Assembly (NCBI GenBank): GCA_018064855.1
Contig: JAGHUM010000047.1
Span: forward strand, 1 to 64,000
Direction of reading: 5' to 3'
DNA from: Candidatus Physcocola equi
GTDB taxonomy: Bacteria; Bacteroidota; Bacteroidia; Bacteroidales; Paludibacteraceae
DNA length: 64,000 bases
Part shown: positions 45,374 to 52,314 of the stretch, piece by piece
Numbering within the stretch: the stretch's first letter is position 1
Layout: every line of letters starts with the position of its first letter
Position numbers and translations under genes: made by a program
Notes under the pieces: generated by a model
Database searches by the model: none
Told to the model about the DNA's origin: nothing
What the model saw: the letters and a program-made list of their open reading frames with translations, nothing else

Positions 45374-45997
45374 TTAATCTTCATCATCTGCTGGCGATGT
45401 CTCTAAAATCTTGCTGGCAAGGCTGTCGGCGGAGTGGATGATTTCTACGAGGGGGTACTTAATACCGGCTGTGTCGTAGTTGCGCACTTCTTCGAGGCTG
45501 TTCATGTTGATACCCCAGGCTCCCATGTGCCAGCGGATGGCAAGCATCTCGTCGTCGTTCATCTCAAGACCATAGAACAATAGCATGATGACCGATTTTT
45601 CTCCGTGTCCCATAGGGAAATTCTTGTAACTGACTTTGTAGCCTTCTGAATCTTCCCATGTGCCGATGACGGTTTTCTTCTTTTTGACGGTCCTTTTGTA
45701 GATGTCCGTTTTGCATACGTCGTGCAGCAGGCTGGCAATGATGACGCTTTCCCGTTTGATCTTCTGCACATCTGCGCTAAGTGGCTTCATGGCTTCCCAT
45801 ATTGCGAGTGCTGTCTTGCAGGTGTTGAGCGAATGCTCCAGCAAGCCTCCTTCCACATTAAGATGGTGGCCTGCCGATGCTGGCGCTTCAAAAAATCCAT
45901 CTTTTTCAAGTCCTTCAATTACATCCTCAATTCCTTCACGTTCTGTCGAACGAAGCAATTCCATAAATTCAGATTTATTGTCTGTTGCTTTACTCAT
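45374..45997 (-). CDS. HD-domain phosphohydrolase-like protein
   Basis: 207 residues. The metal-binding pattern of HD hydrolases is complete: His55 in GLLEHSLN, HD at 92-93 in LLHDVCK, later His in MGHGEKS and IRWHMG, and Asp in HSADSLAS. Resembles the YhaM/hydrolase-type HD proteins annotated in Bacteroidales as 'HD family phosphohydrolase'. Substrate (nucleotide or nucleic acid end) not predictable. It has its own strong promoter at 46032-46062. Confidence 0.8.
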   Translation of the reverse strand: MSKATDNKSEFMELLRSTEREGIEDVIEGLEKDGFFEAPASAGHHLNVEGGLLEHSLNTCKTALAIWEAMKPLSADVQKIKRESVIIASLLHDVCKTDIYKRTVKKKKTVIGTWEDSEGYKVSYKNFPMGHGEKSVIMLLFYGLEMNDDEMLAIRWHMGAWGINMNSLEEVRNYDTAGIKYPLVEIIHSADSLASKILETSPADDED

Positions 45998-46031
45998 TTC
46001 TTGTTTCTTTTAATGATATGATATTTTTTAG

Positions 46032-46062
46032 CAAAAATAAGTATTCTTTCTTGTTGTGCAAA
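46032..46062 (-). promoter_or_regulatory. Promoter of the HD-domain gene
   Basis: On the minus strand TTTG (46059-46062), 19 bp spacer, TATTTTTG (46032-46039); 35 nt before the start codon. Perfect spacing for a Bacteroidetes promoter. Confidence 0.75.
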
Positions 46063-46171
46063 CAAAGTGATAAATATATATGGTGCTATTCGATTTTGTG
46101 ACTGTTATTCTTGTGTGTTTCAGAAAGGCAATGGGTGAGAGACAGCGCATCCATCTTCGCACCCTATAACG

Positions 46172-46483
46172 GTGAGATTCTCTCTTTGGGGGAATGAGCA
46201 CCTCGTGTCTGACGCCTTGCAGACAAAGCATTCAAAAGTGTTTAAGGAAAGCGATCTAAAAGACATAGAGGATATTGTGTCAAGAGCAACGTATGTCGAT
46301 GAAGCAGATGTGGAGGGATTTCATTCCCACAATACCACCAAGTTCTATTATTTCAGCACTGACCTGCACGAGAAAACCATATTTGTCAATGTGGGGGAAG
46401 TTAGAGAGAAAGACAATAAGGGGAAAACAAAAATACGGAGAAATGTATATTCTATAACAGATAAGCTATTTCATAAAAAATAA
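46172..46483 (+). pseudogene. Probable remnant of a larger gene, possibly a toxin C-terminus
   Basis: Open frame of 104 codons beginning with GTG; an upstream stop in frame lies at 46136-46138 and no promoter or good start is seen. The protein has the pattern 'H-S-K-V-F-K-E-S-D-L-x-x-I-E-D-I-V', then KFYYFSTDL and TIFVNVGEV strands. This loosely resembles the barnase/EndoU/RelE-like nuclease domains found at the C-terminus of phage MuF-type polymorphic toxins, but the match is weak and made by eye. Its stop is 12 nt before the tail end of small RNA 1, read in the opposite direction. Confidence 0.35.
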
Positions 46484-46547
46484 ACAAAAGCCATTGGCGC
46501 CCGCTTAAGCTCAAGGCTAGATCAAGGCCACTCAACAGCTTTTGTTT
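46475..46547 (-). ncRNA. Candidate small RNA 1 of tandem pair
   Basis: Minus-strand unit with its own promoter (46551-46581). The predicted transcript starts near 46545 and is closed by a perfect 10-bp helix: AAACAAAAGC at the 5' end pairs with GCTTTTGTTT (plus coordinates 46538-46547 and 46482-46491), followed by AUUUUUU. The loop of about 46 nt contains a GC-rich body with GCTTAAGC and GGC/GCC pairings. No start codon with a sensible reading frame. The closing helix plus U-run would act as its own terminator. The 3' end overlaps the last codons of the opposite-strand frame at 46172-46483. Confidence 0.55.
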
Positions 46548-46628
46548 CCGCAAAATTACAAACTAATTTCACAAAATCAAAAAAATGAAAAATATTATTT
46601 CGCCAAAAGTTTCATTCTCGTGGCAATA
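46548..46628. repeat. Duplicated promoter/upstream block, copy 1
   Basis: About 81 bp, roughly 80% identical to 46718-46799 and 170-171 bp from it. Best conserved are the promoter and an upstream block of about 20 bp ending in TTTCATTCTCGTGGCAATA at 46610-46628. Confidence 0.85.
46551..46581 (-). promoter_or_regulatory. Promoter of candidate small RNA 1
   Basis: Minus strand TTTG (46578-46581), 19 bp spacer, TAATTTTG (46551-46558). Same arrangement as at 46721-46751. Confidence 0.65.
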
Positions 46629-46631
46629 AAA

Positions 46632-46658
46632 ACAAAAAAAGGAGGTTAAAACCTCCTT
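46632..46658 (-). terminator. Terminator of candidate small RNA 2
   Basis: Perfect stem AAGGAGGTT/AACCTCCTT (46639-46647 with 46650-46658) with a 2-nt centre, followed on the minus strand by seven T. Confidence 0.8.
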
Positions 46659-46715
46659 AAATACGGCGCACACCTTACGGTCTTTCGGTCTTTAACTGGA
46701 TCACCAGTCCGTATT
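46633..46715 (-). ncRNA. Candidate small RNA 2 of tandem pair
   Basis: Minus-strand unit of about 83 nt with its own promoter (46721-46751). The predicted RNA has a closing helix AATACGG/CCGTATT (46709-46715 with 46660-46666), hairpin ACTGG-TGAT-CCAGT (46695-46708), a short hairpin ACC-GTAA-GGT with a GNRA-type loop, and single-stranded joins: a compact three-way junction. A separate intrinsic terminator follows. No open frame. The body does not match small RNA 1, although the promoter region does. Confidence 0.6.
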
Positions 46716-46717
46716 CT

Positions 46718-46799
46718 CCGCAAAAATACCAACTAATTTCACAGAATCAAATTTTTGAGAAACATTTTTTTCGCCATGAGTTTCATTCTCGTGGCAATA
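46718..46799. repeat. Duplicated promoter/upstream block, copy 2
   Basis: Second copy of the block at 46548-46628. Upstream of the promoter it contains an inverted repeat (TCGCCA ... TGGCAA, about 46771-46797) that could be a regulator site; the same elements occur in copy 1. The remaining 46800-46908 shows nothing recognisable. Confidence 0.85.
46721..46751 (-). promoter_or_regulatory. Promoter of candidate small RNA 2
   Basis: Minus strand TTTG (46748-46751), 19 bp spacer, TATTTTTG (46721-46728). The predicted start falls at the first base pairs of the closing helix. Confidence 0.7.
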
Positions 46800-46908
46800 G
46801 CCTCCATCGCAATGGTGGTGTGCGCATCATCTCATTTTTTTCAGTCCATATCTGAAGCAACATTTTGGAATGACACCTCTGGAATATAGGGGGAATAAAG
46901 TTAATCGT

Positions 46909-46916
46909 TAACTTTG
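46909..46916 (+). promoter_or_regulatory. Putative -7 element before GNAT gene
   Basis: TAACTTTG, 19 nt before the ATG at 46936. Confidence 0.5.
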
Positions 46917-46935
46917 CAGATAAAAATTTGTATTC

Positions 46936-47460
46936 ATGGAACTGATCAAGATTCATTCATCTAAAGATCCATTGATTGCCCGCGCGGCACAACTTTATGA
47001 ATCGGCTTTTCCTGCCGACGAGAGGACAGAGACAGATAAGTTCTTAGCAATGATAGACAACTGCCCGAAGATGACTTTCAACGCTATTGTCGATGAAGGT
47101 GCATTTGCCGGTATGGCTGTCATCTGGGATCTTGGCATCTGCCGCTACCTTCTTTACCTTGCTGTGGAGGAAGGTAAGCGAAATAAGGGTTTGGGAGGCA
47201 AGACGTTACATCTTCTCCAAACGGAGTCGGAACTTCCAATAATCGGTGAAGTGGAGAGACCCATCAACGAGATGAATGCCAGACGAATTGAGTTTTATAA
47301 GCGTAACGGATTCCACATCGAGACGGAAAACCCTGAGTTCCTTAACGCTTGCCACACCTACTCATCTTGCGTACTCCAGCTGATTTCAACAAAACATCTT
47401 GATGATCTTGAGGAGTGTCAAAGACGAGTCGTCGATACGGTTTATAAATCAATGCATTAG
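46936..47460 (+). CDS. GNAT-family N-acetyltransferase
   Basis: 174 residues. The acetyl-CoA binding region is YLAVEEGKRNKGLGGKTLHLL (the R/K-x-x-G-x-G/A-type loop with 'RNKGLGG'), followed by VERPINEMNARRIEFYKRNGF, a typical beta5-alpha4 GNAT element. N-terminal YESAFPADERT is common in Bacteroidales acetyltransferases of unknown substrate. The alkyltransferase gene starts 10 nt downstream, so both are likely in one transcript. Confidence 0.85.
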   Translation: MELIKIHSSKDPLIARAAQLYESAFPADERTETDKFLAMIDNCPKMTFNAIVDEGAFAGMAVIWDLGICRYLLYLAVEEGKRNKGLGGKTLHLLQTESELPIIGEVERPINEMNARRIEFYKRNGFHIETENPEFLNACHTYSSCVLQLISTKHLDDLEECQRRVVDTVYKSMH

Positions 47461-47470
47461 TTCATCCTCC

Positions 47471-47779
47471 ATGACCATTCGTGAGCGTGTAATAAACGAC
47501 AAGTCCATCACCGAGTTTCAACGCAAGGTTTACTTGGCTCTGCTGGATGTGCCGCGTGGAGAGACCATCTCCTACAAAAAACTTGGACAGAGAATCGGTT
47601 GCCGTAGTGCCCAGGCCATCGGTCAGGCGCTCAAACGAAATCCTTTCGCGCCGGAGGTCCCTTGCCACAGGGTAATAGCATCGGACGGATCCATAGGGGG
47701 ATTTTACGGCCAACGCGATGGTGAGATGATTGAAAAGAAAATCAAATTGTTGGAAGAAGAAAAAAAGAGGCCACTATAA
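47471..47779 (+). CDS. ogt: Methylated-DNA-protein cysteine methyltransferase, short form
   Basis: 102 residues from ATG 47471; the longer frame starting at 47399 overlaps the GNAT gene and adds nothing conserved. Contains the DNA-binding helix-turn-helix (GETISYKKLGQRIGCRSAQAIG), the active site PCHRVI with Cys65, and GGFYGQRDGEMIEKKIKLL. Only the catalytic C-terminal domain is present; the N-terminal domain of full Ogt/Ada is missing. Because the motif is PCHR and not PWHR, it should be an active O6-alkylguanine repair protein and not an alkyltransferase-like protein. Confidence 0.88.
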   Translation: MTIRERVINDKSITEFQRKVYLALLDVPRGETISYKKLGQRIGCRSAQAIGQALKRNPFAPEVPCHRVIASDGSIGGFYGQRDGEMIEKKIKLLEEEKKRPL

Positions 47780-47830
47780 AATTGTGGTGACAGATTAAGG
47801 ACTCAATACAAAAAATAATCTCAATAAGAT

Positions 47831-47861
47831 TTTGTTTTTTAACGAAATGAAAGTATCTTTG
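47831..47861 (+). promoter_or_regulatory. Promoter of the 29-codon basic protein gene
   Basis: TTTG (47831-47834), 19 bp spacer, TATCTTTG (47854-47861). Predicted start near 47868 gives a leader of about 79 nt that begins with a 7-bp helix (ATTAGGG 47869-47875 with CCCTAAT 47902-47908). Confidence 0.75.
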
Positions 47862-47887
47862 CAAACTGATTAGGGGAAGGAGTGTAA

Positions 47888-48010
47888 ATGGCGTTGATAG
47901 TCCCTAATTTAACATTCGAATTTTCAAACTTTAAATTTTTAATATTATGCCAAGCGGTAAGAAAAGAAAAAGACATAAAATGGCGACCCACAAACGTAAA
48001 AAAAGATTGA
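47888..48010 (+). other. Possible upstream overlapping reading frame
   Basis: A 40-codon frame starts with ATG 47888, preceded five bases earlier by AAGGAG, and overlaps the 29-codon gene out of frame, ending at 48010. Bacteroidetes rarely rely on Shine-Dalgarno sites, so this may be chance; it could also regulate the downstream gene. Confidence 0.25.
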
Positions 48011-48036
48011 AGAAGGATCGTCATAAGAAGAAGTAA
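47947..48036 (+). CDS. AURKAIP1/COX24-domain small basic protein (ribosome-associated)
   Basis: 29 codons, extremely basic: begins MPSGKKRKRHKMATHKRK and ends KKDRHKKK. This is the highly conserved tiny protein of Bacteroidetes annotated as AURKAIP1/COX24 domain-containing, related to the mitochondrial small-subunit protein mS38; binding to the small ribosomal subunit is inferred from that relationship. It is too short for usual ORF cut-offs. It has a strong promoter and is followed by a strong terminator, so it forms its own short transcription unit just before the RNase G gene. Confidence 0.85.
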   Translation: MPSGKKRKRHKMATHKRKKRLKKDRHKKK

Positions 48037-48083
48037 TTAGGCCTCGCCTATTTTGACTTTCTTCTTATTGAATGTCGAATGAT

Positions 48084-48126
48084 AAAGAACAAATCCGAAG
48101 GGCTTCCTTGGATTTGTTCTTTGTTT
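48084..48126 (+). terminator. Intrinsic terminator after the small basic protein gene
   Basis: AAAGAACAAATCC (48084-48096) pairs perfectly with GGATTTGTTCTTT (48110-48122); the inner loop also pairs (GAAG/CTTC). GTTTT follows. Confidence 0.85.
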
Positions 48127-48159
48127 TATCATTACATTATCTAATCATTTTATTTCACA

Positions 48160-49767
48160 GTGAAAAACGAATTAGTAATCGATGCCCAAGGACAGAATGT
48201 CAACATCGCACTGATTGAAGACGACAGACTGGTGGAATTTTCCAAGGAAACCGGTAAGGTCTCGTTTCAGGTCGGAGACATCTATCTGGCTAAGGTTAGG
48301 AAACTGATGCCGGGGCTAAATGCTGCATTCGTTGACGTTGGTTATGAGAGAGGGGCTTTCTTGCATTACCAAGACCTCGGACCGCAATTCCGTACCATGG
48401 TGGCTTTTACGAGAGAGGTGCTCAACAATCCAAGAAAAAACAACTCCATCTCTAACTTCCCTCTGCAAAAGGATATCAGCAAGAGTGGTGCCATTAACGA
48501 AGTGCTCGACAGCGGAATGGAAATAATGGTCCAAATCGCTAAAGAGCCTATCTCTACCAAGGGACCAAGACTGACTTCTGAAATATCCATTGCGGGCAGA
48601 TACATCGTGCTGATGCCGTTCTCCGACAAAATCTATGTGTCGCAGAAAATCAAATCTGGTGAGGAACGCGGACGTATCAAAAATATGCTTCGCGCTGTCA
48701 AGCCTAAGAATTTTGGCGTCATCGTTCGCACTGTTGCTGAAGGACGGTCACAAGAGGAACTCGCTTTCGAACTGAAAGCGCTTGTGGAGAAATGGAACAA
48801 TGCTGTGGCGGCTATCAACAAGTCTAAAATGCCACAGCTCCTCTATCAAGAATCAAGTAGGGCGCTCTCTATTCTAAGAGATATTTACAACCCTTCTTTT
48901 GATAGCATTTACGTCAACGATAACAACTCGTTCAATGAAATCTGCGATTATGTGCGGTTCATTGACCCTGAAAAGACGTCGATCGTTAAACTCTATAAAG
49001 ACGATCAACCTATTTTCGATCACTTTAACATCACTCGCCAAATCAAATCGTCTTTTGGTAAAGCAGTCTCCTTCAAAAATGGAGCTTACCTGATCATCGA
49101 GAAGACTGAGGCCATGCACGTTATAGATGTTAACAGTGGAAACAAAACCAAGGCTGGATACGACCAGGAAATGAACGCAGTGGAATGCAACCTGGCTGCC
49201 GCTGATGAAATAGCGCATCAACTCCGCCTTAGAGATATCGGTGGCATCATCGTGATCGATTTTATCGACATGCTTAAAGCCGAAAACCGACAAAAACTTT
49301 TTGAACGCATGCGCGAGAATATGTCTCGCGACAGAGCTCGACACAATATCTTGCAGCTTAGCAAATTCGGTCTTATGCAGATTACCCGCCAAAGGGTAAG
49401 ACCTGCTATGGCTGTAGAAACGGAAGAGGTTTGTCCAACCTGCCATGGTACTGGGGTGGCTCAGCCTTCTATCCTCTTTACTGAAGAAATCGAAGAGAAA
49501 ATCGATTTTGTAAAGGAAACGCTAAAAATCAACAAATTCATCATTTTCGTTCATCCGTATGTTTTTGCCTTCATCAATAAAGGCTCTTTCTTCTCTTCTA
49601 TTAAATGGCAGTGGAAACGCAAGTTCGGATGGGGTGTTAAAGTGATGGAAGATCAAAACCTCGGATTCCTGCAGACTCGTTTTGTGGACGCTAATGGCGA
49701 TGCCATCTCTTTGGATGATAATCCTGACGCAGAACAGTTGGCGAAATTTGACGACGAGGAAGACTGA
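48160..49767 (+). CDS. rng: Ribonuclease G (RNase E/G family)
   Basis: 535 residues, beginning with GTG. S1-like RNA-binding region near residues 36-120 (GDIYLAKVRKLMPGLNAAFVDVG with the family sequence). Catalytic aspartates in HVIDVNSG (about 322) and IVIDFIDM (about 367), and the zinc-link CPTCHGTG (about 425). Lacks the long C-terminal scaffold of RNase E. It processes rRNA 5' ends and takes part in mRNA decay in the cytoplasm. Only 33 nt separate it from the preceding terminator's tail, so its own promoter or read-through must feed it. Confidence 0.93.
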   Translation: MKNELVIDAQGQNVNIALIEDDRLVEFSKETGKVSFQVGDIYLAKVRKLMPGLNAAFVDVGYERGAFLHYQDLGPQFRTMVAFTREVLNNPRKNNSISNFPLQKDISKSGAINEVLDSGMEIMVQIAKEPISTKGPRLTSEISIAGRYIVLMPFSDKIYVSQKIKSGEERGRIKNMLRAVKPKNFGVIVRTVAEGRSQEELAFELKALVEKWNNAVAAINKSKMPQLLYQESSRALSILRDIYNPSFDSIYVNDNNSFNEICDYVRFIDPEKTSIVKLYKDDQPIFDHFNITRQIKSSFGKAVSFKNGAYLIIEKTEAMHVIDVNSGNKTKAGYDQEMNAVECNLAAADEIAHQLRLRDIGGIIVIDFIDMLKAENRQKLFERMRENMSRDRARHNILQLSKFGLMQITRQRVRPAMAVETEEVCPTCHGTGVAQPSILFTEEIEEKIDFVKETLKINKFIIFVHPYVFAFINKGSFFSSIKWQWKRKFGWGVKVMEDQNLGFLQTRFVDANGDAISLDDNPDAEQLAKFDDEED

Positions 49768-49797
49768 TGCTCTGATTATGTGTCGGATGCAAACAAT

Positions 49798-49827
49798 AAA
49801 AGCTTGGCAAATGCCAAGCTTTTTTTA
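49798..49827 (+). terminator. Intrinsic terminator after rng
   Basis: AAAAGCTTGGC (49798-49808), loop AAAT, GCCAAGCTTTT (49813-49823) and further T. Symmetric enough to serve the convergent proB as well. Confidence 0.9.
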
Positions 49828-49891
49828 TGCTCTTTCATCGCCATAGATGGCTGTTTTCTTGTTGGAGAACAGCAACCGACAAATCGGTCGC

Positions 49892-50980
49892 TTATTCAAA
49901 CAAGTAGAGGTAGTCGTAGTGGACAATAGGCTTCTCGCCTTTCTTGCCGATTTTCTCAAGGGCTTCTTCGCTGCTCATCTGTGCTTTGCCCACTCCTATC
50001 TGGTTGCCTTCGTGGTCGAAGATGAGCACGATGTCGTCTTTTTCAAATTCACCCACAATCTTGTTCACGCCGACAGGCAGTATGCTGACTGCAGAGTCTC
50101 CTTCTTCGAGCGCCAGCGTGCAGTTCGCGTTTACGTGGAGTTCTCCTTTCGCAAATCCTTCGCTATGGGCAATCCAGCGTTTCACACTTGATGTGGGTTC
50201 TGGAGAAGCCACAAAGCGTGTGCAGAGGGTGTCTTTCTCGCTGTTGAGCAAGTCTATGAGAATATTGTCGCGTTTCCCGTTGGCGATGATGACCTCAATT
50301 CCTTCGTCTGCCACTTTGCTGGCGATATTGGTTTTGGTCTGCATTCCACCTCGGCCGAAACTTGATTTGCTGGTTTGTATGTATTCGCTGAGATCCCTTT
50401 TACCTGGATAGACCTCACGGATGACTTCCGTGCCGGGCTCTTTGGGGTTACCATTGTAGATGCCGTCGATGTTGCTGAGGATGATGAGCGCTTCATGGTC
50501 CATCATGGTGGCAATAAGTCCGCTCAACTCGTCATTGTCGGTAAACATCAGCTCGGTTACTGAGATGGCGTCGTTCTCGTTGATGATTGGGATGACGTCG
50601 TTGTCGAGCATCACGCGCATACAGTTGCGCTGATTGAGGTAGTGGTCTCTTGTCGATAGGCTTTCTTTGGTCGTCAACACTTGTCCGCAACTCAGCCCGT
50701 AGTCGCTAAACAGCATATAGTAGCGGTGGAGTAGTCGCACTTGGCCAACCGATGAGTATAACTGGCGGGCGCTTACTGCGTCCAACTTGTCGGTCGGGTG
50801 AATCACACTGCGTCCTGCTGCACCTGCGCCGCTGCTCACAAGCACGACTTCGACGCCTTGTCTTTTCAACTCGGCAATCTGGTCAACCAATGCGCTCATG
50901 CGGGTGAAGTCGAGCGTTCCGTCTGCTCGTGTCAGCACGTTACTGCCGACTTTAATGGTAACTTTTTTGTATCTCAACAT
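49892..50980 (-). CDS. proB: Glutamate 5-kinase ProB
   Basis: 362 residues. N-terminal amino-acid kinase domain: VTIKVGSNVLTRADG, VLVSSGAGAAGR (glutamate-binding loop), NENDAIS, and the FGRGGMQTK segment of the kinase. C-terminal residues about 275-355 form a PUA domain as in E. coli ProB. It phosphorylates L-glutamate, the first step of proline synthesis. It starts 3 nt after the stop of proC, forming a proC-proB operon; proA is not in this window. Confidence 0.93.
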   Translation of the reverse strand: MLRYKKVTIKVGSNVLTRADGTLDFTRMSALVDQIAELKRQGVEVVLVSSGAGAAGRSVIHPTDKLDAVSARQLYSSVGQVRLLHRYYMLFSDYGLSCGQVLTTKESLSTRDHYLNQRNCMRVMLDNDVIPIINENDAISVTELMFTDNDELSGLIATMMDHEALIILSNIDGIYNGNPKEPGTEVIREVYPGKRDLSEYIQTSKSSFGRGGMQTKTNIASKVADEGIEVIIANGKRDNILIDLLNSEKDTLCTRFVASPEPTSSVKRWIAHSEGFAKGELHVNANCTLALEEGDSAVSILPVGVNKIVGEFEKDDIVLIFDHEGNQIGVGKAQMSSEEALEKIGKKGEKPIVHYDYLYLFE

Positions 50981-50983
50981 GAT

Positions 50984-51766
50984 TTATGAATTCGCTTTTA
51001 TTCCGGCTATCACGCTGCGGGTAAATCCGTTTTCTTCCATAGCGTTAAGCCCTTTGATAGTCCAGCCGCCAGGGGTTGTCACCTTGTCGATTTCCACTTC
51101 TGGGTTGCTCTTGTTTTGTAAAATCAACTGTGCGGCGCCAATCATGGTTTGCGCTACAACTTCGTGGCAGATGTCCGGACGGATGCCGAGTTCGCAGCCG
51201 CCTTCTGCTGCTGCACGGATGAAACGGAGAATGTAGGCGATCCCACAACTTGAAATGCTGGTGAAGGCTGCCATCTGGCTTTCTGGAATCATGATGGCTT
51301 TGCCAAGTTGGTTGAAGATCTCCAACACAGCATCTTCCTGTTCTTTGGTTGCGTTCATAGAGCAGATGAAACTCATGCTTTCGCGCATGGCAATGGCTGT
51401 GTTTGGAAGCACACGGAAGAGTGTGAGGCCTTCTTTGCCGATGTAGCTGTTCACTTTTTCCAATGCTACGCCTGCTGCGATGGAGATGACGGTCTGTTTT
51501 TTAGGGTCGATGCCTTTGCCGACTTCTGTGGCAACAGTTTCCATCAACCATGGTTTTACAGCCAGGAATACGAAATCTGCATCTTTTAATACGGCGAGAT
51601 TGTCGGTGCTGGTGGTAGAACCAGGGATGTCTGCTTTGGTTTTTTCCAATACAGCTTCGCTCTTGTCGGCTACGCTGATGTTGTTACCTGCTACTAATCC
51701 GCTTGCATAGAGGCCGCGTGCTATTGCTCCGCCCATGTTGCCTCCTCCTATGATGGCTACTTTCAT
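50984..51766 (-). CDS. proC: Pyrroline-5-carboxylate reductase ProC
   Basis: 260 residues from the ATG at 51766. The open frame extends to 51853, but the added 29 residues are Lys-rich low-complexity, whereas MKVAIIGGGNMGGAIARGL is the canonical Rossmann N-terminus with GGGNMG. Other marks: FLAVKPWLMETVA, and TTPGGWTIKGLNAMEENGF, the family signature near the C-terminus. Reduces pyrroline-5-carboxylate to proline. First gene of the proC-proB operon. Confidence 0.93.
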   Translation of the reverse strand: MKVAIIGGGNMGGAIARGLYASGLVAGNNISVADKSEAVLEKTKADIPGSTTSTDNLAVLKDADFVFLAVKPWLMETVATEVGKGIDPKKQTVISIAAGVALEKVNSYIGKEGLTLFRVLPNTAIAMRESMSFICSMNATKEQEDAVLEIFNQLGKAIMIPESQMAAFTSISSCGIAYILRFIRAAAEGGCELGIRPDICHEVVAQTMIGAAQLILQNKSNPEVEIDKVTTPGGWTIKGLNAMEENGFTRSVIAGIKANS

Positions 51767-51944
51767 TGTATGTCTTTTTTTCTTTTTGGTGAATTTTTTT
51801 TCTTCTGCGAATTTACGCAATTTTGCGCTATTTCTCTGCTTATTCTTCGCCATTTTTTGAGGTTTTGGCTGTGGTGTGTCCTTCTTCTTGTTTCAAGAGG
51901 TGGAATATGACGATGAGGTGTTTGTTTTATTTATAAAACAGCAC

Positions 51945-51982
51945 AAAAAAAGCGTCAAACCTTTTGGTTTAACGCTTTTTTT
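51945..51982 (-). terminator. Terminator after SRP RNA/tRNA-Thr unit
   Basis: AAAAAAAGCGTCAAACC pairs with GGTTTAACGCTTTTTTT around a TTTT loop, one mismatch. It lies just past the 3' end of the tRNA and has T-runs on both strands. The 51767-51944 stretch beyond it shows nothing recognisable. Confidence 0.85.
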
Positions 51983-51985
51983 CTG

Positions 51986-52059
51986 AGCCTCTTGTCTGAT
52001 TCGAACAGACGACCCCGAGATTACAAATCACGTGCTCTGGCCAACTGAGCTAAAGAGGC
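51986..52059 (-). tRNA. tRNA-Thr (anticodon UGU)
   Basis: Minus strand cloverleaf of 74 nt: acceptor GCCTCTT/AAGAGGC, D-arm GCTC/GAGC, anticodon loop TTTGTAA with anticodon TGT at plus positions 52023-52025, T-arm GTCTG-TTCGAAT-CAGAC and discriminator T. One mismatch is visible in the anticodon stem (T opposite T). The CCA end is not encoded. It follows the probable SRP RNA by only 4 nt, so its 5' end is likely made by RNase P on a shared transcript. Confidence 0.95.
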
Positions 52060-52063
52060 AAAT

Positions 52064-52161
52064 GGGCAAGCGATCTAAATCACACCGCTACGACCAACTT
52101 ATAGCTGCTGCGATCAAGCCCTGACTCATTCGAAGGGAGCTGGTCGATGTAGGACTTACCC
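52064..52161 (-). ncRNA. ffs: Signal recognition particle RNA, small bacterial type
   Basis: About 98 nt on the minus strand. The ends pair (GGGTAAG with CTTGCCC), an inner helix pairs CGACCAGCT with AGTTGGTCG, and the apical part contains GTCAGGGC ... GCAGCAGC, the SRP domain IV pattern (UCAGG on one side, AGCAGC on the other) that binds Ffh. The apical loop differs from the usual GGAA. The promoter start point predicted from 52167-52197 coincides with the first paired base. I make this call from the conserved motif and fold; a covariance search would settle it. Confidence 0.7.
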
Positions 52162-52166
52162 GAGCG

Positions 52167-52197
52167 CAAAGTTAGATATTTTTTATTTCATGACAAA
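52167..52197 (-). promoter_or_regulatory. Promoter of SRP RNA/tRNA-Thr unit
   Basis: Minus strand TTTG (52194-52197), 19 bp spacer, TAACTTTG (52167-52174), immediately upstream of the RNA 5' end. Confidence 0.8.
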
Positions 52198-52314
52198 TTT
52201 TTGAATGTTTTTTTTTCATTTTTCTGCTTCTTTTCGCCTTTTTTACTTCTGTTCTCTCCTTTTTTGGCAGTTTTTGGGTGTCCTATGGTTCTTTTGACGT
52301 AAATTTGAACTGTT

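Noticed and set aside
46660..46715. tRNA-like cloverleaf (7-bp end helix and a 5-bp arm next to it)
   Set aside because: 56 nt only, no anticodon arm and a 4-nt loop in the T-arm position; better read as part of a small RNA.
46482..46799. Integron-like attC sites or a CRISPR fragment
   Set aside because: Only two units, inner sequences unlike attC (no matched RYYYAAC/GTTRRRY pair at the ends), no integrase; repeats of 80 bp with 80% identity do not fit CRISPR.
41313..46799. Defence island
   Set aside because: Only AbiH is a recognisable defence protein; neighbours are metabolic or unknown and no integrase, restriction or CRISPR genes are present.
51767..51853. Longer ProC with 29 extra residues
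   Set aside because: The extension is Lys/Arg-rich low complexity before the canonical Rossmann start.
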